Origin: DASSJM01 sp036280655
Lineage (GTDB): Bacteria > Actinomycetota > UBA4738 > HRBIN12
Reading direction: 5' to 3'
Length of the DNA: 64,000 bases
Assembly: GCA_036280655.1 (NCBI GenBank)
Contig: DASUQI010000069.1
Location: forward strand, 1-64,000
The translations under genes were made by a program, and so were the position numbers. The notes below the pieces were generated by a model. It had not been told where the DNA came from. It made no database searches and saw nothing but the letters and a program-made list of their open reading frames with translations. The first letter of the stretch is position 1; each line of letters opens with the position of its first letter. This document shows, piece after piece, positions 23,653 through 32,886 of this stretch.

Positions 23653-24468
23653 ATGGATGCTGGTGCGCCGCGGCCGCGCGCGCTCTCGGTCGCCGGGTCG
23701 GACTCGGGCGGCGGCGCGGGGATCCAGGCGGACCTCAAGACCTTCAGCGCGCTCGGCGTCTACGGCATGACCGCGATCACCGCCGTGACGGTGCAGAACA
23801 CGAAGGGCGTGAGCGGCTACGAGGCGTTGTCGCCGACGACCGTGGGCGAGCAGATCCGCGCGGTCGTCACGGACATCGGGGTCGACGCGGCGAAGACCGG
23901 GATGCTCGCGTCGGCCGCGATCGTCGAGGCCGCCGCGGACGCGCTCGGCGAGACGGGCGTGCCGAACCTCGTCGTCGACCCGGTGTTCGTCTCCAAGCAC
24001 GGGCACGCCCTCCTCGAGGAGGACGCGGTGCGCGCGCTCCGCGACCGCATCCTGCCGCTCGCGATGCTCGTCACGCCGAACCTCCCCGAGGCGACCGGCC
24101 TGGCCGGGTTCGAGGTCTCGTCCCGCGACCTGATGCAGGACGCCGCCGAGACGATCCTGGCGATGGGCCCGGGCGCGGTGCTCGTCAAGGGCGGCCACCT
24201 CGAGGGTGCGACGGACGCGGACGACCTGTTCTTCGACGGCGACCGGATGGAGTGGATCGAGGGAGAGCGGATCGACACCCCGCACACGCACGGGACCGGC
24301 TGCACGCTCTCGTCGGCGATCGCCGCTCATCTCGCTCGGGGCGCCGAGCTCCCCGAGGCGGTGCGTGCCGGGAAGGCGTTCGTCACCGAGGCGATCCGGC
24401 ACGCGCTCGAGCTCGGGGACGGGATCGGACCCGTAGATCAGCTCTGGTCGGTGCCGCGGCCCTCGTGA
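23653..24468 (+). CDS. thiD: Hydroxymethylpyrimidine/phosphomethylpyrimidine kinase
   Basis: The 271-aa ribokinase-fold enzyme has SVAGSDSGGGAGIQADLKTF at the N-terminus, GMTAITAVTVQNTKGV, VVDPVFVSKHG and the anion-hole/catalytic motif THGTGCTLSSAIAA. It phosphorylates HMP twice for thiamine synthesis. It lies directly after thiL, as in other actinobacteria. Confidence 0.95.
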   Translation: MDAGAPRPRALSVAGSDSGGGAGIQADLKTFSALGVYGMTAITAVTVQNTKGVSGYEALSPTTVGEQIRAVVTDIGVDAAKTGMLASAAIVEAAADALGETGVPNLVVDPVFVSKHGHALLEEDAVRALRDRILPLAMLVTPNLPEATGLAGFEVSSRDLMQDAAETILAMGPGAVLVKGGHLEGATDADDLFFDGDRMEWIEGERIDTPHTHGTGCTLSSAIAAHLARGAELPEAVRAGKAFVTEAIRHALELGDGIGPVDQLWSVPRPS

Positions 24469-24475
24469 GGGATGG

Positions 24476-24667
24476 CTAGACGGCGCGCTGGACCTTGCCG
24501 GCCTTCAGGCAGCTCGTGCAGACGTGCAGGCGCTTGGGCGTCCCGTTCACGAGGGCGCGGACGCGCTGCACGTTGGGGTCCCACCGCTTGGGGGTGCGGT
24601 GGTGCGAGTGGGAGACCTGCTTGCCGAAGAACGGCTTCTTCCCGCAGATGTCGCAGACGGCTGCCAT
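24476..24667 (-). CDS. rpmB: 50S ribosomal protein L28
   Basis: This 63-aa protein is full-length L28 of the zinc-binding type: CDICGKKPFFGKQVSHSHHRT at the start and VCTSCLKAGKV near the end supply four Cys. ATG 24667 follows TACCCT by 9 bases with no Shine-Dalgarno. The frame extends upstream of this but that part is not L28-like. It converges on thiD. Confidence 0.95.
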   Translation of the reverse strand: MAAVCDICGKKPFFGKQVSHSHHRTPKRWDPNVQRVRALVNGTPKRLHVCTSCLKAGKVQRAV

Positions 24668-24676
24668 GGCCGAGGA

Positions 24677-24682
24677 AGGGTA
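24677..24682 (-). promoter_or_regulatory. -10 box candidate, near-leaderless rpmB
   Basis: TACCCT on the minus strand ends 9 bases before ATG 24667. Confidence 0.5.
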
Positions 24683-24773
24683 GCAGACCCCTCGCGTTCG
24701 CCCTGGTGGGCGCGCTTGCCAAGCGGCTCGAGAGGGCGTCAACTATCGGCAACCGACCGCAGGGGGGAACGTC

Positions 24774-25391
24774 ATGGAGACGGACGATCCGGTCATAGAC
24801 CCGAGCCTGGGGCCCATCGAGAAGGCCGCTCGCGGTCGCGACGTCTACGTGTTCTACACGGAGACCTCCAACAAGGTCCCATCTTTCGACCCGGACGCGA
24901 ATCCCGACTACCGGTTCCTCGCCGACCTCGAACCGTGCACCGGTGGCTGGAGGTGGACGGCGTTCTCGATCATCGAGCCCAAGGACTTCCTCCAGCTGCT
25001 GGAGGCCGCCGAGCGGATCACCGTGGCCCCGGATCCGCCGGACGAGACGGCCAAGCCCGGGAAGTACGGCCAACGGGTCCTCCGGCGGACGAAGCACTAC
25101 AGGTACTTCGGGTTCGCCCGGCTGAACGTGGAGCGCCGTCGGGTGGAGGAGGTGCTCCTGGCGATCAACGATGAGACCACCCAGGGCTATAGCGGGTCGG
25201 CTCTCGTGCAGGGCAAGTTCGAGATCCTTGTCGAGTTGGGCGGGGAAACGCCGGACGAGGTCTGCGAGAGGCTCCAAGCGCTCGCCGAGGTTCCCGGCGT
25301 GATCCAGGTCGAGGCCGCGAGGGTGACCGGAGACGAGTACTACTACAGGCCGCGCAAGCGCAGGGTCGGCGAGCCTGAGGACGCCGCGTAG
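24774..25391 (+). CDS. Unknown protein with possible RAM-like C-terminal domain
   Basis: The 205-aa protein is soluble and acidic at its start. It has a tyrosine-rich middle (TKHYRYFGFARLNVERRRVEEVL) and ends in GDEYYYRPRKRR. Residues ~145-185 (GKFEILVELGGETPDEVCERL, then VPGVIQVEAARV) resemble the beta-alpha-beta of an Lrp/AsnC effector domain, but this is only pattern similarity. ATG 24774 has GGGGGGAAC upstream. It converges with the large regulator, with three bases between stop codons. Not a family I recognise. Confidence 0.6.
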   Translation: METDDPVIDPSLGPIEKAARGRDVYVFYTETSNKVPSFDPDANPDYRFLADLEPCTGGWRWTAFSIIEPKDFLQLLEAAERITVAPDPPDETAKPGKYGQRVLRRTKHYRYFGFARLNVERRRVEEVLLAINDETTQGYSGSALVQGKFEILVELGGETPDEVCERLQALAEVPGVIQVEAARVTGDEYYYRPRKRRVGEPEDAA

Positions 25392-25394
25392 CGG

Positions 25395-28300
25395 CTAGCC
25401 CAGGCGCTCGGCGAGGTCCTCCGCGCGCGCGAGCTCGCGGACGGAGCGCAGGCGCTCGAGGGTCGGCCTAGCTCTCGAGAGGAGATCGCGCGCGCGATCC
25501 TGCTCGGTGGCGCCGGCGAGGACCTCGGCAAGGGCGAGCTCGGTGCGGGCCGCCTCCCATCCGCCCTCGAGTTCGGCGAATCCGGCGGCGGCGCGCTCGA
25601 GCAGTGCAGCCGCTCGACCCTGGTCTCCCGCGGCGAACGTGGCGAGCCCCTCGAGCCGATCGGCGAAGCACGGAAGCGCCAGCAGTTCGGCCTCCTCGGC
25701 GTGATCGCGAGCGGCGTCAACCAGCGTCTCGGCCTGGTCCCACGCCGCCTGTTCGACGAGGAGCTCGCACCTTGCCTCGAGGACGATGCCGCGGGCGTAG
25801 CCGTGCCAGAGGGTCTGCGGCAGGTCCAGCGCCGCCCGCGCTTCGTCGAACACGCCTCGTCGCGTGAGGAGCAGTGCCTTCCACACGGCGAGCCCGGCCG
25901 AGGGGCGCTCCTCCTCACTCTCCAGCCATCGGATCACCTCGAGGATGCGATCCGCCTCGGCGGCGTCGCCCCGCGCATCGTGGACGTACGCCGCCGCCCC
26001 GAGGTGATCGGAGGCGTAGCCGGGTGGCTGTCCCCGGCGGTCCCCGAGCAGTTCGTCGATCCGCGCGACGTCGCTGAGGAACGCTTCCCACTCGCCGAGG
26101 CGGCATCGGGCGACCGCTCGCCAGTCGAGGCAATAGAGCGCCCAGGTCGGGACCGTCGCGAGCGTGGCGTCGACGCCCCGGTCGGCGTGGCGCTCGGCGT
26201 CCCGGTACCTTCCGATGTGGTACGCGCACCACGCTGCCATCGCGTAGATGTCGCCGAGCTCGGTCGGATCGTTCAGCGACGGGGCGAGGTCCAGCCGGCG
26301 CTCGACGAGCCGGCCCCACGGCCCGTAGAGGCCACGGTCCTGGAAGTATTGGCCGATCCCATCGAGGGCGGCCGACGCCAGGTCGGGCCTGTCGAGCCGC
26401 ATCGCCATCGCCGCGGCCAGCTCCCCGGACTCCCGCGCCTCCAGCTCCTCCTGCTCGGTCCCGCGACCCTCGCCGAGCGAGGCGGGCCAGAAAGCCTTCA
26501 CGACGAGCAGCCTGGCCAGTTCCTCGCTGTCGCCATCGCCGGCGTTCGTGATCCCGAGCTCGAGGTACGGCCGGGCCTCCTCGCGCGGTGGCCGCGAGCG
26601 CATCGATCCTCTGCCGCGGGTCGGGATCTCGAGCGCCTTCGCGCACAGCTCGGCGATCTCCCGCGGGTCTGCCCCCGGCACCTGCACGAGGATGTCGACC
26701 GCCTCCTTCAAGCACTGCCACCCGCGGTCCCCGTCGGAGTCGAGGAAGTAGATCTCCCCGAGCGCCTCGAGCGCCCTCGACCGGTCGAGCGACGAGGGCG
26801 CGAGGGACAGCGCGAGCTCTCCCTGCCCCTCGGCGGCGCTCAGCGCGAGCTTGGCCTTGGCCTGCCGCGACGCAAGGAGCGCGTAGCCGAACGCCTCGGC
26901 CTTCAGCCGTTCCCGCTCCTCGCCGTCTCGGGCGGCGCCGTCTCTGGCGAAGCGGTACGCCTGGGCGTAGTGATGGGCCAGCAGGTCTGAGTACTCCCCT
27001 CGGCGTTCGCCCGCGCGCTCCTCGATCCAGCTCGCGACCTGCGTGTGCGCGCGTTGGCGTTCGCGGCGGGGGAGGCTCTCGTAGGCCACGTCACGGGTGA
27101 GGATGTGGCGGAAGGTGTATTCGCGCTGCCCTTCCATCGCCGAGCTCAGCCGCGCCATCACCAGCCCGCGGTTCTCGAGGCTCGACAGCACGTCGTCGAT
27201 CTCGCCGATGCCTCCCGCGACCTCGGCCTCGAGCAGGCGCGCGACGGTGCCGCTCCAGAACTCCTTGCCGACCACGGCCGACGACCGGAGCACGCGCTTC
27301 TCGAGCGGCTCGAGCAGGTCGATCCGCGCGGCGAGGACGGCCTGGACGGTATCGGGGATCTCCACGGTCTCGAGCGTGTCCGTCCCCGCTCCGCCGTCCC
27401 CGTCATCGCGGTACGTCTTCTCGATCAGATGATCGACGATCTGCTCGAGGAAGAACGGGTTCCCGCCGGCCCGCACGAGGATCCGCTGACGGACCGAGGG
27501 CGGGAGATCGCCCCGATCGCCCTCCACGAGGAGGTCGAGCAGTCGCTCCGATTCGTCGGGTCCCAGCGGCTCGAGCATGATGCCCGAGTAGTTCCTCGAC
27601 CGGGCACCCCAGTCCGGGCGCCCGGCGGTGAGCTCCCGCCGGGCGGCGCTCAGGAACAGCACCGCGCGGTCGACGCGGTCGGTCAGCTCTTCGAGAAGGT
27701 CGAGCACCGCCGACCCGGCCCAGTGGAGATCCTGGATGATCACCACGGCCGGCGAGGTCCGCGCGAGTGCCGAGAAGAAGGCCCGCCAAGCGGAGGCCAC
27801 CTCGAGCCGAACCTGACGGGGCTCCATCCCGCGGAGCGGCGAGGACGGGTCCTCGAGGCTGACCGTGACGGCGAGCGCCGCCGCCGCGAGCTCGGGATCG
27901 TCGGTGTCGCCAACCGAGAACAGCGTCTTGGCGTCGGCCTGGATCTTCGCGACGGCCGTCGCAGGCTGGTCGCTGTCTTGGACCCCGGCGTGGCGCTTGA
28001 GGATCTCGGCGAGCGGCCAGTAGGCGACCCCTTCCCCATAGGGAAGGCAGCGGCCGTGGACGACGGTGGGCGCTCGCTCAAGCGCCTCGGCCCACGACTG
28101 GAACTCCTCCACGAGGCGTGACTTGCCGACGCCGGCCTCACCGTAGATCGTCACGAGACTCGGCCGGTCGTCGGTGACCATCCGTCGGTACAGCGTCTGC
28201 AGGAGCTCCATCTCCTGCTGGCGACCGAGCATCGGCGTTCGGCTACTCGTCTCGCGCTCGAGCCCTGGCAGGACGTCGAGTACGTCATACGCCCTGAGCG

Positions 28301-28988
28301 GCAGCTCCTTCCCCTTCACGCTCAGGGGCGCGATCTCCACGAAGCGGAAGCCGCGGGCGCCCCGGATCGTCCGCTCGGACGCGAGGATCTGTCCAGGGGC
28401 GGCCGACTGTTCGAGGCGGGCAGCCACGTTCACGCTGTCGCCGGTGACCAAACGACCTTCGAGACGCTGCCGAGTGACGGCGAGGACCTCCCCGGTGTTC
28501 ACGCCCGTCCGGACCGCGAGCCTGACGCCATGGTGTCGGTCGAGGGTACGGTTCAGGTCCGTCAGCCGGTGACGCATCCGCAGGGCGGCGCGGAGTGCTC
28601 GCGACGGATCGTCCTCGTGCGCGACCGGAACGCCGAACACCGCCATCACTGCATCGCCGATGAACTTCTCGACGGTTCCGCCCTGCAGCTCGATCTCCTC
28701 GCGCATCGCATCGAAGAACGCGTCGGTCACCTCGCCGAGATGCTCGGGATCCAGACGTGATCCCAGCGCGGTCGATCCCACCAGGTCGGCGAACAGCACC
28801 GTCACGAGCTTCCGCTCCTCACCCGCCGGGGCCGTGGCTACCGGGGAACCGCAGGACGGACAGAAGCGCGCGTCCGCAGGAAGTTCGGTTCCGCACCGCT
28901 CGCAGAGGTCGGCCAGCCTCGATCCGCACGTGCGGCAGAAACGCGCGTCGTCGCGGTTCTCTGCTGCACAGGTCGCGCAGGTCTTCAC
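25395..28988 (-). CDS. Adenylate/guanylate cyclase-domain regulator with zinc ribbons, AAA ATPase and TPR region
   Basis: This 1,197-aa protein has two zinc ribbons (Cys 4, 7, 18, 21 and 29, 32, 43, 46), then a class III nucleotide cyclase domain from ~58 to 240 with metal Asp in VLFADLVGSTALGSRLD and KFIGDAVMAVFGVP. An AAA_16/STAND-type ATPase follows, with Walker A GEAGVGKS at 283-290, and a long alpha-helical TPR-like half after ~640. Such proteins sense a signal through the repeats and may make cAMP. GTG 28988 is preceded at exactly 6 bases by TAGACT, so it is probably leaderless. No cognate partner is evident nearby. Confidence 0.88.
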   Translation of the reverse strand: MKTCATCAAENRDDARFCRTCGSRLADLCERCGTELPADARFCPSCGSPVATAPAGEERKLVTVLFADLVGSTALGSRLDPEHLGEVTDAFFDAMREEIELQGGTVEKFIGDAVMAVFGVPVAHEDDPSRALRAALRMRHRLTDLNRTLDRHHGVRLAVRTGVNTGEVLAVTRQRLEGRLVTGDSVNVAARLEQSAAPGQILASERTIRGARGFRFVEIAPLSVKGKELPLRAYDVLDVLPGLERETSSRTPMLGRQQEMELLQTLYRRMVTDDRPSLVTIYGEAGVGKSRLVEEFQSWAEALERAPTVVHGRCLPYGEGVAYWPLAEILKRHAGVQDSDQPATAVAKIQADAKTLFSVGDTDDPELAAAALAVTVSLEDPSSPLRGMEPRQVRLEVASAWRAFFSALARTSPAVVIIQDLHWAGSAVLDLLEELTDRVDRAVLFLSAARRELTAGRPDWGARSRNYSGIMLEPLGPDESERLLDLLVEGDRGDLPPSVRQRILVRAGGNPFFLEQIVDHLIEKTYRDDGDGGAGTDTLETVEIPDTVQAVLAARIDLLEPLEKRVLRSSAVVGKEFWSGTVARLLEAEVAGGIGEIDDVLSSLENRGLVMARLSSAMEGQREYTFRHILTRDVAYESLPRRERQRAHTQVASWIEERAGERRGEYSDLLAHHYAQAYRFARDGAARDGEERERLKAEAFGYALLASRQAKAKLALSAAEGQGELALSLAPSSLDRSRALEALGEIYFLDSDGDRGWQCLKEAVDILVQVPGADPREIAELCAKALEIPTRGRGSMRSRPPREEARPYLELGITNAGDGDSEELARLLVVKAFWPASLGEGRGTEQEELEARESGELAAAMAMRLDRPDLASAALDGIGQYFQDRGLYGPWGRLVERRLDLAPSLNDPTELGDIYAMAAWCAYHIGRYRDAERHADRGVDATLATVPTWALYCLDWRAVARCRLGEWEAFLSDVARIDELLGDRRGQPPGYASDHLGAAAYVHDARGDAAEADRILEVIRWLESEEERPSAGLAVWKALLLTRRGVFDEARAALDLPQTLWHGYARGIVLEARCELLVEQAAWDQAETLVDAARDHAEEAELLALPCFADRLEGLATFAAGDQGRAAALLERAAAGFAELEGGWEAARTELALAEVLAGATEQDRARDLLSRARPTLERLRSVRELARAEDLAERLG

Positions 28989-28994
28989 GGCGTG

Positions 28995-29000
28995 AGTCTA
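28995..29000 (-). promoter_or_regulatory. -10 box candidate, leaderless cyclase/ATPase gene
   Basis: TAGACT on the minus strand ends exactly 6 bases before GTG 28988; there is no Shine-Dalgarno. Confidence 0.6.
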
Positions 29001-29034
29001 GGAAGCGGCCTCCCCGATTCCTAGCGGTGTCGTG

Positions 29035-29571
29035 TCAGCCGGCACCGGTGCCCGTCCCCGTAGGTGCGATCGATGTCAGGGTCTCGTTCAGCACCTCTTC
29101 GGTGATCGGTCCGGACCACGTCCGTACGAGCTCGCCCGACGCGTCGTAGAACAGCGTCGCCGGCTGGCCGAGGATCCCGAGCCCGTCGCGGATCGCCCCC
29201 GGTCCGTCGAACACACTCGGGTAGGTCCAACCGTACTCGCGCATGAACGCCCGCGCCGAGCCGCGTTCGTCCAGGATATCCAGGCCGAGGAACTGCACCC
29301 GGTCGCCGAACTCCTCGTGGGCCGCTGCGAGATGCTGGGCCTCGTCGCGGCAGGGTGCGCACCACGACGCCCAGATGTTCACGAGCACCGGCGCGCCCTC
29401 GAGCTCGGCGAGGAGCTGATCGTACGCGGCCATGTCGAACGCCGGGAGCTCGTACGGGTCCGTCGGCAGCAACGGGCCCTCGGCCGCATCGCCCCCGCCG
29501 CTCGAGCAGCCGGCCGCGACGAACGCGCACAGGATGGTCGCGACGAGCCGGCGGAGGCGCACGGGCCGCAT
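29035..29571 (-). CDS. TlpA/ResA-like thioredoxin-fold lipoprotein
   Basis: The ~178-aa product has a basic start and a hydrophobic signal ending in the lipobox VAAGC (Cys22), then a thioredoxin fold with the redox motif WCAPC (Cys71, Cys74) in VNIWASWCAPCRDEA and the cis-Pro loop GQPATLFYD. TlpA/ResA proteins reduce disulfides outside the membrane, for example in cytochrome c maturation. ATG 29571 gives the best signal peptide; a GTG at 29583 adds four residues. It is divergent from recG. Confidence 0.87.
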   Translation of the reverse strand: MRPVRLRRLVATILCAFVAAGCSSGGGDAAEGPLLPTDPYELPAFDMAAYDQLLAELEGAPVLVNIWASWCAPCRDEAQHLAAAHEEFGDRVQFLGLDILDERGSARAFMREYGWTYPSVFDGPGAIRDGLGILGQPATLFYDASGELVRTWSGPITEEVLNETLTSIAPTGTGTGAG

Positions 29572-29621
29572 GGTAGAACCCACGTGATGGGATACGTCCC
29601 GCGCGCGACCGCGGTTCGTCG

Positions 29622-31820
29622 ATGACGCTCACGTTGGAGTCGCCGATCCCGGCGATCGACCGCCGGCTGTCGGAGCGCCGCGTGGGCGTTCGGACCCAGG
29701 GGCCGCCGGCCAAGGACGTCCTCGCCGGCATGGGCATCGCTTCGGTGCGGGACTTGCTCCATCACTATCCGCGCCGGCACATCGACCGTTCCCGCGTCGC
29801 GCGGATCCGCGACCTCGAGGTCGGGTCCTACGCGACGGTGATCGCGAAGGTCCGGCGCGTCCACAAGCGACAGACCCGTCGGCGCCAGGCGATGGTGACG
29901 GTCACGCTGTACGACGGGTCGGGCAACCTCGACCTCACGTTCTTCAACCAGCCGTGGGTGGCCTCCCAATACAAGGAGGGCTACGAGGTCGCCGCGTCCG
30001 GCGTCGTCCAGCTCTATGGCGGCAAGCGACAGTTCGTGAAGCAAGAGGTCGAGCTGCTCCGTGGCGACGAACAGGACCTCGTGCACACCGGGCGGATCAC
30101 GCCGATCCACCGAGCGTCCGAGGGCATCACGCCACGCACGATCCGCGAGCTCGTGTGGCGCGCGTTGGAGCAGCTTCCGGAGATCCCCGATCCCGTCCCG
30201 GCCGACGTGGTCGGCGGCGAGGGGCTGCTCGATCTCGACACCGCGATCCGGCGGATCCACTTCCCGGAGGACCAGCGCGAGCTCGCGGCGGCGATCGACC
30301 GGCTGAAGTTCGATGAGCTGTTCACGCTCGAGCTGGGCGTCGCGTTCCGTAAGCGCCGGGTCGAGGGCGCGGAGCAGGGCGTCGAGCACGTGCCCGGCGG
30401 GTCCCTCACCGACCGGCTCTTCGCCGCGCTGCCGTTCGAGCCGACGGCGGCGCAGCGGCGCGCGACCGAGGCGGTCGCGGACGCCATGGCCCGGTCGCAC
30501 CCGATGAACCTCCTGCTGCAGGGCGACGTCGGCTCGGGCAAGACGCTCGTCGCGGTGCACGCCGCGCTGCTCGCGATCGGCTCTGGGCACCAGGCCGCGA
30601 TCATGGCCCCGACCGAGGTGCTCGCGGGTCAGCACGCCCGGTCGATGGAGGCGCTGCTCGGGCCGATCGGCGCGCGCCCGTACCTCGAGGCGCGGACCCG
30701 GCCCGCCGCCGACGGCCAGACGTCCCTGCTCGACGGGCCGGACGCGGAGGACGCGACGAGCGTCACCTACGCGTTGCTGACGGCCGCCGTGACGGGCAAG
30801 GACCGCGCGGCGATCCTCGACGGGATCGCGAGCGGCGAGGTCGACCTCGTCGTAGGGACCCACGCCCTCGTCCAGGAAGCGGTGGCGTTCGCCGACCTGT
30901 CGCTCGCGGTGATCGACGAGCAGCACCGGTTCGGCGTGCACCAGCGCATGGCGCTGAAGGGCAAGGGCGGGGCGCCGGACGTCCTGATCATGACGGCGAC
31001 GCCGATCCCGCGGACGCTCGCGCTCACCTACTACGGCGACCTCGACGTCGTGGTGCTCGACGAGATGCCGAAGGGACGCCGGCCGATCGCGACGCGCGTC
31101 GCGCGGACAGAGCCCGAGCGCTCCGCCGCCTACCGGCTCGTGCGCGAGGAGGTGGAGGCCGGCCGCCAGGCGTTCGTGGTCTGCGCCGCGATCGACGAGG
31201 GCAACCGGTCGCAGGTCCGCGCCGCGGAGGCCGAGGCCGAGCGGCTCGCGACGAAGGTCTTCCCGGACCTATCCGTCGAGCTGCTCCACGGCCGCATGCG
31301 CCCGGCCGAGAAGGAACGCGTGATGGAGGAGTTCCGCTCGGGCCGGCACCACCTGTTGATCTCGACGACGGTGATCGAGGTGGGCGTCGACGTGCCGAAC
31401 GCGACCGTGATGCTCGTCGAGAACGCGGAACGGTTCGGGCTCGCGCAGCTGCATCAGCTCCGCGGGCGGATCGGGCGGAGCACCCGCCCGTCGACGTGCA
31501 TCCTGTTCGACGGCTCGGAGGAGACGAACGACGAAGCGCGGGCCCGTCTCGACGCGTTGGCGCGAACGACCGACGGGTTCGAACTCGCCGACGAGGACCT
31601 GCGGCTGCGCGGCGAGGGGACGCTGTTCGACGTCAAGCAGTCGGGCATGCCCGACCTGAGGCTCGCGCGGCTCGCCGACGACCTCGAGCTCGTTCGCCGG
31701 GCCCGGGCGCGCGCGTTCGAGCTGATCGACGCCGAGCCCGACCTGTCGGGGCATCCCGAGCTGGTCCTCGAGCTCCGCCGGCGCTTCGAGAGGTCGATCG
31801 ACTGGCTCTTCCACTCGTGA
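29622..31820 (+). CDS. recG: ATP-dependent DNA helicase RecG
   Basis: The 732-aa protein has the full RecG architecture. An OB-fold wedge domain comes first (RIRDLEVGSYATVIAKVRRV, LDLTFFNQPW), then helicase motif I GDVGSGKTLVA, motif Ia MAPTEVLAGQH, the DEQH box in VIDEQHRFGVHQR, MTATPIPRT, and the C-terminal motif VENAERFGLAQLHQLRGR with SGMPDLRLA. It remodels stalled replication forks and branched DNA. It precedes rsmD and coaD as in other actinobacteria. Confidence 0.96.
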   Translation: MTLTLESPIPAIDRRLSERRVGVRTQGPPAKDVLAGMGIASVRDLLHHYPRRHIDRSRVARIRDLEVGSYATVIAKVRRVHKRQTRRRQAMVTVTLYDGSGNLDLTFFNQPWVASQYKEGYEVAASGVVQLYGGKRQFVKQEVELLRGDEQDLVHTGRITPIHRASEGITPRTIRELVWRALEQLPEIPDPVPADVVGGEGLLDLDTAIRRIHFPEDQRELAAAIDRLKFDELFTLELGVAFRKRRVEGAEQGVEHVPGGSLTDRLFAALPFEPTAAQRRATEAVADAMARSHPMNLLLQGDVGSGKTLVAVHAALLAIGSGHQAAIMAPTEVLAGQHARSMEALLGPIGARPYLEARTRPAADGQTSLLDGPDAEDATSVTYALLTAAVTGKDRAAILDGIASGEVDLVVGTHALVQEAVAFADLSLAVIDEQHRFGVHQRMALKGKGGAPDVLIMTATPIPRTLALTYYGDLDVVVLDEMPKGRRPIATRVARTEPERSAAYRLVREEVEAGRQAFVVCAAIDEGNRSQVRAAEAEAERLATKVFPDLSVELLHGRMRPAEKERVMEEFRSGRHHLLISTTVIEVGVDVPNATVMLVENAERFGLAQLHQLRGRIGRSTRPSTCILFDGSEETNDEARARLDALARTTDGFELADEDLRLRGEGTLFDVKQSGMPDLRLARLADDLELVRRARARAFELIDAEPDLSGHPELVLELRRRFERSIDWLFHS

Positions 31821-31845
31821 ACGCCACGCTCGGCCGGGCGCTCGC

Positions 31846-32400
31846 GTGAGGATCGTGGCGGGGTCCGCCAAGGGGGTCCGCCTCGCGAGCGTCCCGCGCG
31901 GCGTCCGTCCGGTGTCCGACATGGCGCGCGAGGGCCTGTTCTCGAGCCTCGGGCCCGCGGTCGAGGGGGCACGGGTCCTCGACCTGTACGCGGGGACCGG
32001 CGCCATGGGGATCGAGGCCCTCTCCCGGGGCGCCGAGCGCGCGGTCCTCATCGAACGCAACCGGCTCGCCATCCGCACGATCCGGGAGAACCTCGAGCGG
32101 ACCCGCCTCGCCGGCTGGGCCGACGTGCGGCAAGGGGAGGTCACCCGGATGCTCATGGGAGATGACAAGTTCGGCGGGCCGTTCGACGTCGTGCTGGCGG
32201 ACCCCCCCTACGCCGCCGAGAAGGAGGAGATCGCGTCGGTCTTGGCCGGGCTCGCGCGCGGATGGCTCGTCTCGAGGGGCTGGACCGTCGCGCTCACGCG
32301 CCCCAAAGGGGCTGCTGAACCGGACCGTCCGGTACACTGGCTCGCCGCGAGGCGCCTTTCCTACGGCGACACCCTCGTCCTGATCTTCCAGGAGGCGTAG
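31846..32400 (+). CDS. rsmD: 16S rRNA (guanine(966)-N2)-methyltransferase
   Basis: The 184-aa SAM methyltransferase starts MRIVAGSAKGVRLASVP, has motif I LDLYAGTGAMGIEALSRGA, and the catalytic DPPY motif in VLADPPYAAEK. It methylates G966 of 16S rRNA in the small subunit. GTG 31846 is used. It abuts coaD without a gap. Confidence 0.93.
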   Translation: MRIVAGSAKGVRLASVPRGVRPVSDMAREGLFSSLGPAVEGARVLDLYAGTGAMGIEALSRGAERAVLIERNRLAIRTIRENLERTRLAGWADVRQGEVTRMLMGDDKFGGPFDVVLADPPYAAEKEEIASVLAGLARGWLVSRGWTVALTRPKGAAEPDRPVHWLAARRLSYGDTLVLIFQEA

Positions 32401-32886
32401 ATGGGCTTGACGGCCCTGTGTCCGGGGACGTTCGACCCCGTCACCAACGGTCACCTCGACATCATCGAACGGGCGGCAGGGCGCTTCGACGCGCTGGTGG
32501 TTGGTGTGCTCGACAACCCCGCCAAGCAACCGCTGTTCAGCGCCGAGGAGCGGGTCGGCCTCCTCAAGGAGGCGACCACCGAGCTGTCGAACGTGACCGT
32601 CGAGGCGTTCTCGGGATTGCTCGTGGAATACGCGAACCGGCGGGGCGCCGACGTGGTCGTCAAGGGCCTGCGCGCGGTGACGGACTTCGAGTTCGAGATC
32701 CAGATGGCGCAGATGAACCACCGGCTGGCCGGCGTCGAGACCCTGTTCATGACGACGAGCCCGCAGTGGTCGTTCCTGTCCTCCTCGCTCGTCAAGGAGG
32801 TCGCGCGGTTCGGCGGTGACGTCGCGGGCCTGGTCCCGGCGCCGGTCGCCGAACGGCTCGCCGACCGTCTGCAGGGGGCATCGTGA
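32401..32886 (+). CDS. coaD: Phosphopantetheine adenylyltransferase
   Basis: The 161-aa nucleotidyltransferase has CPGTFDPVTNGHLDIIERA with the TxGH-like ATP motif, KGLRAVTDFEFEIQMAQMN and the ISSSxVKE-like SFLSSSLVKEVARFGGD. It makes dephospho-CoA, the penultimate step of CoA synthesis. The start directly follows the rsmD stop, and the stop overlaps the next ATG (TGATG). Confidence 0.95.
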   Translation: MGLTALCPGTFDPVTNGHLDIIERAAGRFDALVVGVLDNPAKQPLFSAEERVGLLKEATTELSNVTVEAFSGLLVEYANRRGADVVVKGLRAVTDFEFEIQMAQMNHRLAGVETLFMTTSPQWSFLSSSLVKEVARFGGDVAGLVPAPVAERLADRLQGAS

